From Firmicutes bacterium HGW-Firmicutes-1 (GTDB lineage: Bacteria > Bacillota > Clostridia > Lachnospirales > Vallitaleaceae), in NCBI GenBank assembly GCA_002841625.1, contig PHAG01000002.1:62001-126000 (forward strand): a stretch of 64,000 nucleotides of DNA. The letters run 5' to 3'. Positions 53,331 to 62,526 of the stretch are shown in pieces. The stretch's first letter is position 1; the number at the start of each line of letters is the position of its first letter. Both the position numbers and the translations under genes were made by a program. The notes beneath the pieces were generated by a model. The model searched no databases. It saw nothing but the letters and a program-made list of their open reading frames with translations, and was not told the origin of the DNA.

Positions 53331-53373
53331 GTTTATTCGAAGAGAAAAGCTTGTAATTCTTTAGGTTGACATA

Positions 53374-53395
53374 ATTCTCGTTTTTGAACAAGAAT
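53374..53395. promoter_or_regulatory. Quasi-palindrome upstream of the flagellar operon
   Basis: ATTCTCGTT faces AACAAGAAT with one mismatched pair and a 4-nt centre. It lies about 95 bp upstream of the flgB promoter and could be a regulator site; the protein is unknown. Confidence 0.4.
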
Positions 53396-53488
53396 AATAT
53401 CAAACAAAATTAATAATTCAATAAAATGGTTTTTATTACAAAGTTATACAAATTGAATAAAATATTTTGTTTTTTTTAAAAGTATATA

Positions 53489-53517
53489 TTGTACATTTTC
53501 TCGTAAGCTGATACAAT
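53489..53517 (+). promoter_or_regulatory. Sigma-A type promoter of the flgB operon
   Basis: TTGTAC (53489-53494), a 17-bp spacer and TACAAT (53512-53517). It precedes a leader of about 85 nt before flgB. No sigma-D box is obvious, in line with a class of early flagellar genes read by sigma-A. Confidence 0.65.
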
Positions 53518-53609
53518 ATATAGTGGATATAGTAATAAATTGACGAATAATAATTGAATTGTTCGAAATTTAAAACCAATTCGTTTTTGAATTGAAAGCA
53601 GGTGATTTT

Positions 53610-53975
53610 ATGAGAATGCATAACAATACAGATGTATTATCAAAGGCCCTAGATGCTTCATCGTTAAAAGGAGAAGCAATTACCAATAACATAGCTAACG
53701 TTGATACTCCTGGATATAGAAGAAAAGATGTAGTTTTTGAATCTTATTTACAGCAAGCAATTGATTCGCATGGGAAAATCAAACCTGATTCGTTGTCTAG
53801 AGTGTTCCCAAAGGTCATAGAAGTAAATACAAATTTAGACTATAGGATTGATGGTAATAACGTGGATATTGATACGGAAATGGGATATTTGGCACAAAAT
53901 CAAATAAAATATAACACATTAATTAGTCAAGTCAATTACAACTTTAATAGATTAAAAATGGTATTAGATAGATAG
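53610..53975 (+). CDS. flgB: Flagellar basal-body rod protein FlgB
   Basis: A 121-residue rod protein, exported through the flagellar type III apparatus. LKGEAITNNIANVDTPGYRR with the ANVDTPGY rod signature and the C-terminal heptad helix (YNTLISQVNYNFNRLKMVL). Start ATG 53610 follows GCAGGTGATTTT; the TTG at 53592 has no SD. It heads the fla operon; flgC follows in 20 nt. Confidence 0.97.
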   Translation: MRMHNNTDVLSKALDASSLKGEAITNNIANVDTPGYRRKDVVFESYLQQAIDSHGKIKPDSLSRVFPKVIEVNTNLDYRIDGNNVDIDTEMGYLAQNQIKYNTLISQVNYNFNRLKMVLDR

Positions 53976-53995
53976 TTTGATTGGAGGTAGGAAAC

Positions 53996-54442
53996 ATGTC
54001 GGTATTTAATACAATGAATGTAAGTGCAACTGGTATGACTGCTCAAAGACTTAGAATGGATACCATATCTCAAAATATAGCAAATATCAATACAACACGA
54101 GGAGATAATGGTAGTGGCCCCTATAGAAGAAAGATAGCTGTGTTTGAAGAAATTAGTACGCAGAAGAATTTTTCTAACATGCTCAATCAATATTTGGGAG
54201 AGTATTCAAAGGTTGGCGGAGTAAAAGTGAAAAAAATAGCAGAAGATAAATCTCCTTTTATATCTCTTTATGACCCTACTCATCCTGATGCGAACAAAGA
54301 AGGATATGTTTTAATGCCTAATGTGAATTCGTTAGAAGAGATGACCAATCTTATTTCTGCAAATAGGTCCTATGAAGCTAATGTTACTGCATTTAATTCA
54401 AACAAATCTATGCTTTCTAAGGCACTAGAAATTGGCAGATAG
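53996..54442 (+). CDS. flgC: Flagellar basal-body rod protein FlgC
   Basis: A 148-residue rod protein: MSVFNTMNVSATGMTAQRLR, DTISQNIANINTTR, the central beta region with DPTHPDANKEGYVLMPNVN, and C-terminal EEMTNLISANRSYEANVTAF. With FlgB, FlgF and FlgG it builds the proximal rod. ATG 53996 fits GGAGGTAGGAAAC. Standard length. Confidence 0.97.
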   Translation: MSVFNTMNVSATGMTAQRLRMDTISQNIANINTTRGDNGSGPYRRKIAVFEEISTQKNFSNMLNQYLGEYSKVGGVKVKKIAEDKSPFISLYDPTHPDANKEGYVLMPNVNSLEEMTNLISANRSYEANVTAFNSNKSMLSKALEIGR

Positions 54443-54462
54443 TTTTAAAGGAGTGATAAATC

Positions 54463-54768
54463 ATGGCTTTGAATGTACAAGAATTATCAAAAATCGGAAA
54501 TATTGTTCTACCTGGAAGTGCTGGACCAAAAAGTAATAACGTAGCGTTTGATGAACTCTATAAATCAGCGATTGGTATGCTAGACGAAACCAATCAACTT
54601 CAAAAAACAGCTGAACAAAAAAGTATGGATTTTGCTCTAGGAAAAATAGATAATATACATGATGTAATGATTGCTCAAGAAAAAGCAAACATTGCATTAC
54701 AATATACCGTTAAAATGAAAAATGCTGTTATGGATGCGTACAATGAAATAATGAGAATGCAGCTATAA
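54463..54768 (+). CDS. fliE: Flagellar hook-basal body complex protein FliE
   Basis: A 101-residue helical protein linking the MS ring to the rod. VAFDELYKSAIGMLDETNQL, IHDVMIAQEKANIALQYTVK and the C-terminal MKNAVMDAYNEIMRMQL are typical of FliE. AAAGGAGTG precedes the ATG. A repeat element fills the gap to fliF. Confidence 0.95.
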   Translation: MALNVQELSKIGNIVLPGSAGPKSNNVAFDELYKSAIGMLDETNQLQKTAEQKSMDFALGKIDNIHDVMIAQEKANIALQYTVKMKNAVMDAYNEIMRMQL

Positions 54769-54773
54769 TGTTT

Positions 54774-54895
54774 TTGATTGACAAGGAAAGTTCCGCATAT
54801 GCAATTGGAAAAGCGGCAGATGGGCAACAAGTGTTGTTTAACACTGCGTATAAATAACAATGTTATTTAACGCTGCGAAGCCGATTTTCTTGATT
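54774..54895. repeat. Interspersed palindromic repeat, copy A (longest)
   Basis: It runs from TTGATTGACAAGGAAAGTTC to GCCGATTTTCTTGATTA, which are loosely inverted. It contains AATTGGAAAAGCGGCA (54803-54818) shared with copy B and a 30-nt near-palindrome (54844-54873) identical to copy C. It sits inside the flagellar operon between fliE and fliF, where read-through transcription is needed. Confidence 0.8.
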
Positions 54896-54932
54896 ACATA
54901 AAAAAGCAAGATCACTATAAAGGAGTGGCAAT

Positions 54933-56540
54933 ATGCCTGAATTTATCCGTAAAATAACTGGACAAATAACTACTTTTTGGAACAGTTTAAAATTAAAAAG
55001 TAAAATTCAAATCATTGTGGCTCTGGTAGTGTCCGCCGTTGCTCTAGGCATTTTGGTGTTTGTGTTAAGTCAGCCCACAATGACGAAGTATGCATCAGGT
55101 ATTGAACCTGATAAAATGAATCAGATTAAAGCGGTTTTAGATGAAGAAGCAATTGAATATGAAATAAGTGAAGATGCAACGACGATTTATGTTGATTCTA
55201 AGAGAAAGAAGGATGTTACTTTACTGACTGAAGAGTTAGGTGTTCTCTCTGATGCAGAAATGACTTGGGATGAAGCCCTTTCAAATTCGTTAACCACCAC
55301 CACAAATGAAAAACAAATTAAATTTCAATTAGCCTTTGAAGAAGAGTTAAATAATAAAATTGAAACATTAGATTCAATTAAGAATGCTTACGTTAAGCTT
55401 GACGTTGCTAAAGAGGATACAACAATATTTGATGAGACCAAAAAAAGCTCGGCAACAGTCATTCTTGAAACGAAACAAGAGCTAAACGAGGATCAGGTAA
55501 ATGGTATTGTTAACTTCCTGAAAAATGCAGTTTCAAACCTTGAAGAAGGAAGCATTTCTATTATGTCTACGAATGGCAAGCTGTTATATGATGGTTCATC
55601 AAAATCCAGTATGTCAGGTAATATTGGTTCCAAGCTTGACTATGAGTTTGCAAGAGAATTAAATGTTGAGGCTAAGCTTAGAAGTGTATTATTGGCTGGA
55701 GGAGAATTTGATGATGCCACAGTTTCGGTAGATTTGGCAATTAATTTCGATGAATTGTCATCTGTTTCTGAGCAAGTTACTGGCATCAACGGAACAAACA
55801 AAGGAGTTATTACTCACCAATACGAAAGTGAATCAGAAGGAACCAATACAGAAGCAGCAGGGGCACCTGGTACAGATACAAACGGTGAAGATCCTACTGA
55901 TGTAATGATAGATAATGGTTCGAACTCAAATAGTACGAATACTGTCAAGGAAACAGAGTATGCGCCAAGTAAAACTGTTACATCTGAAACGAAAAATATT
56001 GGAAACATTGTATATTCAGATTCTACAGTAACAGTAATATTAAATAAATTTGTTAAATATGATCAAGCTATTCTGGAAAGTCAGGATGCTTTAGGTGGTT
56101 TAACTTGGGATGAATTCAAGGCTCAAAATGATGTAAGAACTAAAATTGATGAATTAGATCCAGAGATTATTAATTTAGTCAAAACATCTGCAAAGATTGA
56201 TAATGTTGCAGTAATGGCTTATAGTAATCCGGTTTTTATTGAAAAAGAAGTAGAAGCAAATCCGATTTTAAATTACATACCAGTGCTTATCATTGTAATT
56301 CTTATTGGATTGTTAGGATATGCAGTATATAAAGGAACCAATCCAGTTGAAATCACTGAAGTTGAACCAGAATTATCAGTAGAAGATTTACTAGTTTCAA
56401 CAAAGAGCAAACAAGAATTAGAATCTATAGAATTTGACGGCAAGTCAGAAACTAGAATTCAGATAGAGAAATTTGTGCAAGATAATCCAGACGCAGTTGC
56501 TTTATTATTAAGGAACTGGCTGAATGAAGATTGGGAGTGA
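54933..56540 (+). CDS. fliF: Flagellar MS-ring protein FliF
   Basis: A 535-residue membrane ring protein with two helices (about 25-45 and 446-465). The periplasmic-side ring-building motifs are IVALVVSAVALGILVFVLSQ, the first RBM (DEEAIEYEISEDATTIYVDS), and a DSIKNAYVKLDVAKED segment; the C-terminal tail (about 480-535, ETRIQIEKFVQDNPDAVALL) binds FliG. A low-complexity Ser/Thr/Gly/Asn linker (about 290-345) lies before the last ring motif. AAAGGAGTGG precedes the ATG. fliG starts 4 nt after the stop. Confidence 0.97.
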   Translation: MPEFIRKITGQITTFWNSLKLKSKIQIIVALVVSAVALGILVFVLSQPTMTKYASGIEPDKMNQIKAVLDEEAIEYEISEDATTIYVDSKRKKDVTLLTEELGVLSDAEMTWDEALSNSLTTTTNEKQIKFQLAFEEELNNKIETLDSIKNAYVKLDVAKEDTTIFDETKKSSATVILETKQELNEDQVNGIVNFLKNAVSNLEEGSISIMSTNGKLLYDGSSKSSMSGNIGSKLDYEFARELNVEAKLRSVLLAGGEFDDATVSVDLAINFDELSSVSEQVTGINGTNKGVITHQYESESEGTNTEAAGAPGTDTNGEDPTDVMIDNGSNSNSTNTVKETEYAPSKTVTSETKNIGNIVYSDSTVTVILNKFVKYDQAILESQDALGGLTWDEFKAQNDVRTKIDELDPEIINLVKTSAKIDNVAVMAYSNPVFIEKEVEANPILNYIPVLIIVILIGLLGYAVYKGTNPVEITEVEPELSVEDLLVSTKSKQELESIEFDGKSETRIQIEKFVQDNPDAVALLLRNWLNEDWE

Positions 56541-56544
56541 TTAA

Positions 56545-57558
56545 ATGGCGTCAGATAAAGGTGTTATGAAAGGTGTTCAAAAGGCATCAATACTGTTAAT
56601 TGCATTAGGCCCTGAAAAATCAGCGCTCATATTTAAGCACCTAAAAGAAGAAGAAATTGAACAGCTTACACTTGAGATTGCAAATACAAGAAGTGTATCT
56701 CCTAAGGAAAAAGAGAAGGTATTACAAGAATTTTATGATATATGTTTAGCACAACAGTATATTGCTGAAGGCGGTATTGGTTATGCTAAGGATTTACTTG
56801 AAAAAGCCTTAGGAGCGGATAAAGCGATAGAAGTTATCGGACGATTAACTGCTTCTCTACAAGTTCGTCCATTTGAATTTGTTAGAAAAACAGATGCTGG
56901 ACAATTGCTTAACTTTATTCAAGATGAACATAATCAAACAATTGCATTAATACTATCTTATTTAAATCCTACTCAATCTGCTATGGTACTTGCAGCATTA
57001 CCGCAAGAGAAGCAAGCAGATGTTGCTAGAAGAATTGCGCAGATGGATAGAACTTCGCCAGATGTTGTTAAGGATGTTGAGGACATCTTAGAAAGAAAGC
57101 TATCCTCTCTCGTTACACAAGATTACACAATTGTTGGTGGCGTAGATGCTATAGTACAAATCTTGAACTCTGTAGATAGAAGTACAGAAAAACATATTAT
57201 GGAAACACTTGAAATTGAAGATACAGAACTTGCTGAAGAAATCAAGAAGAAGATGTTCGTATTTGAAGATATTATGTCCCTTGATGATAGATCTATTCAG
57301 AGGGTTCTTAGAGAAGTGGATAATAACGATTTAGCAATTGCACTCAAAGGTTCAGGAGAAGAAGTGCAAAATGTTATATTCAACAATTTATCAAAGCGTT
57401 TGGCGACTATGATCAAGGAAGATATGGATTATATGGGACCTGTACGTTTGAAGGATGTTGAGGAAGCTCAGCAAAAAATTGTTAATATCATTAGAAAGCT
57501 TGAAGATGCTGGTGAAATCGTTATTTCAAGAGGCGGAGGTGACGAGATAATTGTCTAG
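56545..57558 (+). CDS. fliG: Flagellar motor switch protein FliG
   Basis: A 337-residue rotor protein of three ARM-like domains: KGVQKASILLIALGPEKSAL, the middle EHNQTIALILSYLNPTQSAM and the torque-generating C-terminal domain with LDDRSIQRVLREVDNNDLAI. It couples stator ions to rotation and to CheY~P through FliM. It overlaps fliH by 8 nt. Full length, no changes in conserved charged residues are apparent. Confidence 0.98.
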   Translation: MASDKGVMKGVQKASILLIALGPEKSALIFKHLKEEEIEQLTLEIANTRSVSPKEKEKVLQEFYDICLAQQYIAEGGIGYAKDLLEKALGADKAIEVIGRLTASLQVRPFEFVRKTDAGQLLNFIQDEHNQTIALILSYLNPTQSAMVLAALPQEKQADVARRIAQMDRTSPDVVKDVEDILERKLSSLVTQDYTIVGGVDAIVQILNSVDRSTEKHIMETLEIEDTELAEEIKKKMFVFEDIMSLDDRSIQRVLREVDNNDLAIALKGSGEEVQNVIFNNLSKRLATMIKEDMDYMGPVRLKDVEEAQQKIVNIIRKLEDAGEIVISRGGGDEIIV

Positions 57559-58438
57559 TATTATCAAATCGTCATTTATTTCGTTATCAGAACAAAAAAA
57601 GACTATTGAAGTTATTCAAAATAACGATGCAAAAATCATTAATCCTAATTTTAATGTACAACATCATCAAGATGGGGTTGATGATGGATTCCAAATTAAT
57701 AGAGATTTGTATCGGTCGGATGACGCAAGTGAAGACCAATATGAAGATGAACATTATGAACAAGACCAACATGAAGAAGACCAGTACGAAGAACAATATA
57801 ATCATCCAGGATTACCCCAAAATGATGTAATAGAGGATGTAATGAAACAAGCTGAAGAAATCCTTGAAGGTGCAAAGGAGGCTGCTGTTTCAATTGAAGC
57901 GGAGGCCAATACCAAAGGTTATGATGAAGGTTTTAAGGCAGGAAAAAAACAAGCACTTAAGGAAGAACTAAAGTTAAGACAGAAATTAAAAGAAGAAATA
58001 GAAGCAGCAACGCAAGATAGAAAAAATTCCATTCATAAAATGCAACCCAAGGTAGCCGAAATAATTCAGAGGCTTGTTCTAAATATGATTGGTATACAAA
58101 AAATTGAACCAGAGATTATTTTATTTTTAATAAAGTTAGGATTAGAGGAAGTTGATTTATATGGAGATCTAATTATTAAAGTATCATCAGATGATTATGA
58201 TGAAGTAATACATAACAAAGATAAAATCGTAGAAAACTTAAGTGATAAATTAAGATTTGAGATTTTAAAGGATAATAAACTCAATAAAAATGATTGTATT
58301 ATTGAAACCTCACTGGGTAGCATAAATTGTAGCTTAAATGAAAGAATGGATGGACTTCTTAGACAGCTAGAGCTTATAGAAAAAAGCTATAGCTCAAATA
58401 CACCAATAGATTTAGGTGATAAAAATGAAAAAATTTGA
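57551..58438 (+). CDS. fliH: Flagellar assembly protein FliH
   Basis: A 295-residue negative regulator of the export ATPase FliI. An N-terminal extension holds an acidic, tyrosine/glutamine-rich tract (about 50-80, with EDQYEDEHYEQDQHEEDQYE), then a coiled coil with GxxxG-like AEANTKGYDEGFKAGKKQAL (about 113-134), and the C-terminal globular domain (IIKVSSDDYDEVIHN). TTG 57551 lies inside the end of fliG, behind GGAGGTGACG. It overlaps fliI by 14 nt, so all three are translationally coupled. Confidence 0.92.
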   Translation: MSSIIKSSFISLSEQKKTIEVIQNNDAKIINPNFNVQHHQDGVDDGFQINRDLYRSDDASEDQYEDEHYEQDQHEEDQYEEQYNHPGLPQNDVIEDVMKQAEEILEGAKEAAVSIEAEANTKGYDEGFKAGKKQALKEELKLRQKLKEEIEAATQDRKNSIHKMQPKVAEIIQRLVLNMIGIQKIEPEIILFLIKLGLEEVDLYGDLIIKVSSDDYDEVIHNKDKIVENLSDKLRFEILKDNKLNKNDCIIETSLGSINCSLNERMDGLLRQLELIEKSYSSNTPIDLGDKNEKI

Positions 58439-59732
58439 CTTTACTATATATGAAGACTTGTTTTCAAAGTCCTATATTAAGCATATAGGAAAGGTCACTA
58501 AAATTGTTGGCCTTACGGTAGAATCTCTAGGTCCTAATGTAAATATGGGCGAGGTTTGTAGAATAGTTTCTGACGGTGTATCGGTATTTGCTGAAGTTGT
58601 TGGCTTTAGAGAAAACAAAATATTGCTTATGCCCTTAGGTGAATTAACTGGGATTGGTTTAAATAGTACAGTTGAGGCGCTTGGTCACTCTCTTCAAGTA
58701 TCTGTAAGTAAGGATCTGCTGGGTAGAATATTAGATGGCTTAGGGAAACCTATGGATAACTTAGGACCAATTTATTCCAATACTTTGTATAACATTGAAA
58801 ATGATTCTCCCGATCCCCTGACAAGAAATAGAATTTCTGAGCCACTACCTATCGGAGTCAAGGCTATTGATGGGTTGTTAACGATTGGAAAAGGACAAAG
58901 AGTAGGTGTATTTGCTGGTAGTGGGGTTGGAAAAAGTACATTAATGGGTATGATTGCAAGAAATACCTCGGCAGATATAAATGTAATTGCATTGATTGGA
59001 GAGCGTGGAAGAGAAGTTAGAGAATTTATAGAACGAGATTTAGGTGAAGAAGGATTGAAGAGGTCGGTTGTAATTGTTGCAACCTCGGATAAGCCAGCAC
59101 TCATTAGACAAAAAGCTGCTAAAACTGCGACAGCTATAGCAGAGTATTTTAGAGATCAAGGAAATGATGTATTGTTTATGATGGATTCCTTAACAAGGTT
59201 TTCCATGGCACAAAGAGAGATTGGCTTAGCAATTGGAGAGCCACCAGTAAGTAGAGGTTATACTCCATCTGTTTTTTCAGTAATGCCAAAGCTACTTGAA
59301 CGTGCGGGCAATTCAGAGAAAGGTTCTATTACAGCATTATATACTGTACTTGTTGATGGAGATGATATGAATGAGCCTATTACTGATACTGCCAGAGGTA
59401 TATTAGATGGACATATTGTATTGTCAAGAAAGCTTGCAAACAAAAACCATTACCCTGCTATAGATATTTTGCAAAGTGTTTCAAGGGTTATGCCAGAGGT
59501 TGTATCAAGTGAGCATAAGAAGGCTGCTAATCAACTCAAAGCTTCTTTGGCCATTTATTCTGATGCGGAAGATCTTATTAATATTGGAGCATATTCTAAA
59601 GGAAGTAATAGCGAAATTGATTATGCAATTTCTAAAAATAAAGAAGTGAAAGAATATCTTCGACAAGAAACCGATGAGAAATTTGAGCTTAATGATGAAA
59701 TAGAGCTCCTCAAGAGCATATTTGAAAGCTAG
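58425..59732 (+). CDS. fliI: Flagellar export ATPase FliI
   Basis: A 435-residue F1-beta-like ATPase powering flagellar protein export. Walker A AGSGVGKST (164-172), ALIGERGREVREFIERDLGE, Walker B DVLFMMDSLTRFSMAQREIG and the C-terminal QSVSRVMPEVVS are all present. ATG 58425 follows TTAGGTGAT and lies inside fliH. fliJ starts 14 nt later. Standard length. Confidence 0.98.
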   Translation: MKKFDFTIYEDLFSKSYIKHIGKVTKIVGLTVESLGPNVNMGEVCRIVSDGVSVFAEVVGFRENKILLMPLGELTGIGLNSTVEALGHSLQVSVSKDLLGRILDGLGKPMDNLGPIYSNTLYNIENDSPDPLTRNRISEPLPIGVKAIDGLLTIGKGQRVGVFAGSGVGKSTLMGMIARNTSADINVIALIGERGREVREFIERDLGEEGLKRSVVIVATSDKPALIRQKAAKTATAIAEYFRDQGNDVLFMMDSLTRFSMAQREIGLAIGEPPVSRGYTPSVFSVMPKLLERAGNSEKGSITALYTVLVDGDDMNEPITDTARGILDGHIVLSRKLANKNHYPAIDILQSVSRVMPEVVSSEHKKAANQLKASLAIYSDAEDLINIGAYSKGSNSEIDYAISKNKEVKEYLRQETDEKFELNDEIELLKSIFES

Positions 59733-59746
59733 GGTGATGATAGAAT

Positions 59747-60199
59747 ATGGGAAGATTTACTTTTAAGCTTCAAAATGTTTTGGGTATTAAAGAAAAAATC
59801 GAAGAACAAAAAAAGATTGAACTAGGAAATGCAATGATTTATCTTGCGAAACAGGAAGAAATATTTAGCGCGCATAAAGATGCTCTAAATCTACATATTC
59901 AAACCTTTAATGAAAAAAACGGAAAAAGTGTTTTGGCAAAAGAGCTTATAGAACTTAACGGATATATTAAATATTATAAAGATGCTATTCAGTTTCAAAA
60001 AAATATTATTAATGAAGCAAAAGAAATGGTTGAGATGAAAAGAGAAGCATTAAATAAAGCATTGATTGAGAAAAAGACCTACGAAAAGCTTAAAGAATTA
60101 GCACTTGAAAATCATTTGTTAGAAGAACAAGCGCAGAATAACAAGCAAACTGATGAATTGAATAGTTACAATCAATTAATCAAATCTACAACACAATAA
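59747..60199 (+). CDS. fliJ: Flagellar export protein FliJ
   Basis: A 150-residue, almost fully coiled-coil protein (FTFKLQNVLGIKEKIEEQKK, then heptads to the C-terminus) that docks in the FliI ring and couples it to FlhA. Sequence conservation is low; assigned by the FRLQ-like opening (RFTFKLQNVL), length and place after fliI. AGGGTGATG precedes the ATG. Confidence 0.92.
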   Translation: MGRFTFKLQNVLGIKEKIEEQKKIELGNAMIYLAKQEEIFSAHKDALNLHIQTFNEKNGKSVLAKELIELNGYIKYYKDAIQFQKNIINEAKEMVEMKREALNKALIEKKTYEKLKELALENHLLEEQAQNNKQTDELNSYNQLIKSTTQ

Positions 60200-60214
60200 T
60201 CAGGAGGTAAAAAA

Positions 60215-61108
60215 ATGCGAGAGACACAAGAGCTTGAAGATGACGCAACGCCGGATAAAAACAATAAGTCTTCTAAGGAAAAAAAGCCACCAAAGGCGAA
60301 AAAGGCTCCTAAGGCGAAGAAACCTCCTAAGGCGAAAAAGCCACCAAAAGAGAAAATACCTCCTGCTGATAAACAGCCCAAAGTAGGTAAATCAAATGAT
60401 AAGGACAAAGGAAGCGGAAAGATACTTATGCTGTTTATTGTTCTTTTCGTATTCATAGGTGCATTTATATTGCTAGTGAAATTAGATGTTGGTGGGCTTG
60501 GATCTAAGGTGATTGGACCAAAATTAAAAGATGTTCCAGTGCTTAATCTTATATTGCCAGAGATGGAAGAAGCAATTGAAAATAATGATATTACTTCCTA
60601 TAATTTTGAAACGATTGATCAAGCAGTAGAAAGATTAAAAGCTACTGAAATTTTGCTAAAGGAAAAGGAAAAAGAAGCCGAAAAACTAATTGAGACTATT
60701 AATCTCAATAAGACTGAAATAGAGCGATTAAAAGTTTTTGAAGCGGAGCAAGTACAGTTTAAAAAAGACAAAGATGAATTTGACTTGCTTGTATCGCAAA
60801 AAGCTGCACCTGAAGCGTACATGACCTTTATAGAAAAAGCTTACCCAGAAAATGCATTAGAAATCTATGAAAGTTTAGTCAAAGAAAAGCAATTAAATGA
60901 AGAGATTGCTGAAATAGCAAAAATGTATGAAGAAATGAAACCAAAAAATGCTGCTGCAATATTAGAAGAAACAATCAGCAAAGATATTGATATGGCAGCA
61001 CAGATTTTATTGCAATTAGAGCCTTCTCAGGCAGGAGCAATTTTAGCTGCTATGGATTCAATCGTAGCAGATAAGATTTCAAGATATATGTATCCTGATA
61101 ATAATTAA
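60215..61108 (+). CDS. MotE/YlxF-like flagellar operon membrane protein
   Basis: A 297-residue bitopic protein. The N-terminus carries a Lys/Pro/Ala-rich tract of six-residue units (about 23-50, KKPPKA repeated four times) before one membrane helix (about 70-88), followed by a coiled coil (about 125-185) and a C-terminal MgtE-N-like helical domain (MKPKNAAAILEETISKDIDM, LEPSQAGAILAAMDS). This matches YlxF/MotE proteins encoded between fliJ and fliK, thought to help stator or hook assembly. AGGAGGT precedes the ATG. Confidence 0.87.
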   Translation: MRETQELEDDATPDKNNKSSKEKKPPKAKKAPKAKKPPKAKKPPKEKIPPADKQPKVGKSNDKDKGSGKILMLFIVLFVFIGAFILLVKLDVGGLGSKVIGPKLKDVPVLNLILPEMEEAIENNDITSYNFETIDQAVERLKATEILLKEKEKEAEKLIETINLNKTEIERLKVFEAEQVQFKKDKDEFDLLVSQKAAPEAYMTFIEKAYPENALEIYESLVKEKQLNEEIAEIAKMYEEMKPKNAAAILEETISKDIDMAAQILLQLEPSQAGAILAAMDSIVADKISRYMYPDNN

Positions 61109-61127
61109 ATAATGAGAAAGGAGGAAT

Positions 61128-62513
61128 ATGATGAACTCAGTTGCAGTAAGCAGGGTTGCAACTAACATGAGTAAAAACTTTGGACAAAAAGAAAAGACAA
61201 CTTCTAACGGCTTTGATTCAATCCTTGAAAGCTCAATGAAAACTAAAAAACTTGAAAGCACTACTAAATTAGGGCATCAAGACACTGAAATTCAGAAGAG
61301 TGAATACAAAGGAACAACAAAAGCCGAGCAAACCAATCAAAGTGAGCCTACAACCACAAAAAGCATTGATGTCAAAGCAGTAGAACAAAAGGTTCTTAAG
61401 CAAGTAGCTAAAAAGTTAGGTATTTCTGAAGAAGATTTAAATGAGATCATGTCTACTCTTAATATGAGCTTTATAGATTTGTTTTCAAATCAAGGAATAC
61501 AAACGGTAGTTAATGAACTTTTTGGAACAACAAATCAAGTAGAGCTACTTACCAATGAAGAAGCCTTTAGTGCTTTTAAAGACATCAAGCAGGAATTAAG
61601 TCAAATTTTAAACGAAGAAGCAATCAATTTTGTGGATTTACAAAAAGCGATTACAGAATACCTAAAGAATAGTACAGCACTTCCATTAAAAGATAATGGA
61701 GCAAGTAAAGAACCTATTATTAATGTTACTGATGAAATAAGTTTGGATACGAGTGAAGATACAAGCAAAGCTATAAGTGTCGAAGCTCAAAGTCAAACAG
61801 CTAATGTACAATCATCAAAGAACAATGTAAAAGTTGAAGTTGAGGATGCAAGAACTAAAGTGGAAAAATCAGTAGATAGTACTGTAGAAGCTAAGCCACT
61901 TGAAGTGAAAGTAGAAAGCAACAACAGTGATAACAAAAGTGATCAAGGCAATCGCAATAATAGCTTTGAAAACCATTTTAACAATGTACTATCTCATACA
62001 GTCGCTCACAAATTTGAAGTGGTTACAGCAAACGGTATTGAAGAAATTGTCCATCAAGAAACAACTGTCAAAGATATACTTACTCAAATTACAACCCAAG
62101 TAAAACTCTCGATAACAAATGATGCTAAGACAATCTTTTTGCAATTACAGCCAGAAAATTTAGGAAAAGTTGCTTTTTCAGTTAGAAGTGAAAACGGTAT
62201 GATGACTGGTCATATTGTAGCTGAAAATAATAGTGTTAGAGAAGTAATCGAACAAAATTTAGCTAGTTTAAGGACCAACTTAGAACAACAAGGCATTAAG
62301 TTAGATGAAATCAAAGTCGTTATTGGCAGCACAAATCAATTTTTTAACAAAAGCGACCAAGAAAATAATTCGAATCAGTTCACTAAAGGAAAAAGACGAA
62401 GAAGCATCGAAGGCGTTTCCCAAAGCTTTGATCCTAAATTACAAGATGTAGATGAACCACTTAGAAGCACCGGTTTAGAAGAAGAGGAACACTCAGTTGA
62501 TTATTCAGCATAA
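61128..62513 (+). CDS. fliK: Flagellar hook-length control protein FliK
   Basis: A 461-residue exported ruler protein. A long, poorly conserved Ser/Thr/Lys/Glu-rich N-terminal part (1-310) and the compact C-terminal Flg_hook domain (about 330-410, IFLQLQPENLGKVAFSVRSE, IEQNLASLRTNLEQQGIKLD, EIKVVIG). It measures hook length and switches export specificity. AGGAGG precedes ATG 61128 (a second ATG follows at 61131). The C-terminal tail after 410 is polar and charged. Confidence 0.93.
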   Translation: MMNSVAVSRVATNMSKNFGQKEKTTSNGFDSILESSMKTKKLESTTKLGHQDTEIQKSEYKGTTKAEQTNQSEPTTTKSIDVKAVEQKVLKQVAKKLGISEEDLNEIMSTLNMSFIDLFSNQGIQTVVNELFGTTNQVELLTNEEAFSAFKDIKQELSQILNEEAINFVDLQKAITEYLKNSTALPLKDNGASKEPIINVTDEISLDTSEDTSKAISVEAQSQTANVQSSKNNVKVEVEDARTKVEKSVDSTVEAKPLEVKVESNNSDNKSDQGNRNNSFENHFNNVLSHTVAHKFEVVTANGIEEIVHQETTVKDILTQITTQVKLSITNDAKTIFLQLQPENLGKVAFSVRSENGMMTGHIVAENNSVREVIEQNLASLRTNLEQQGIKLDEIKVVIGSTNQFFNKSDQENNSNQFTKGKRRRSIEGVSQSFDPKLQDVDEPLRSTGLEEEEHSVDYSA

Positions 62514-62526
62514 GGAAGGTGAAGAG

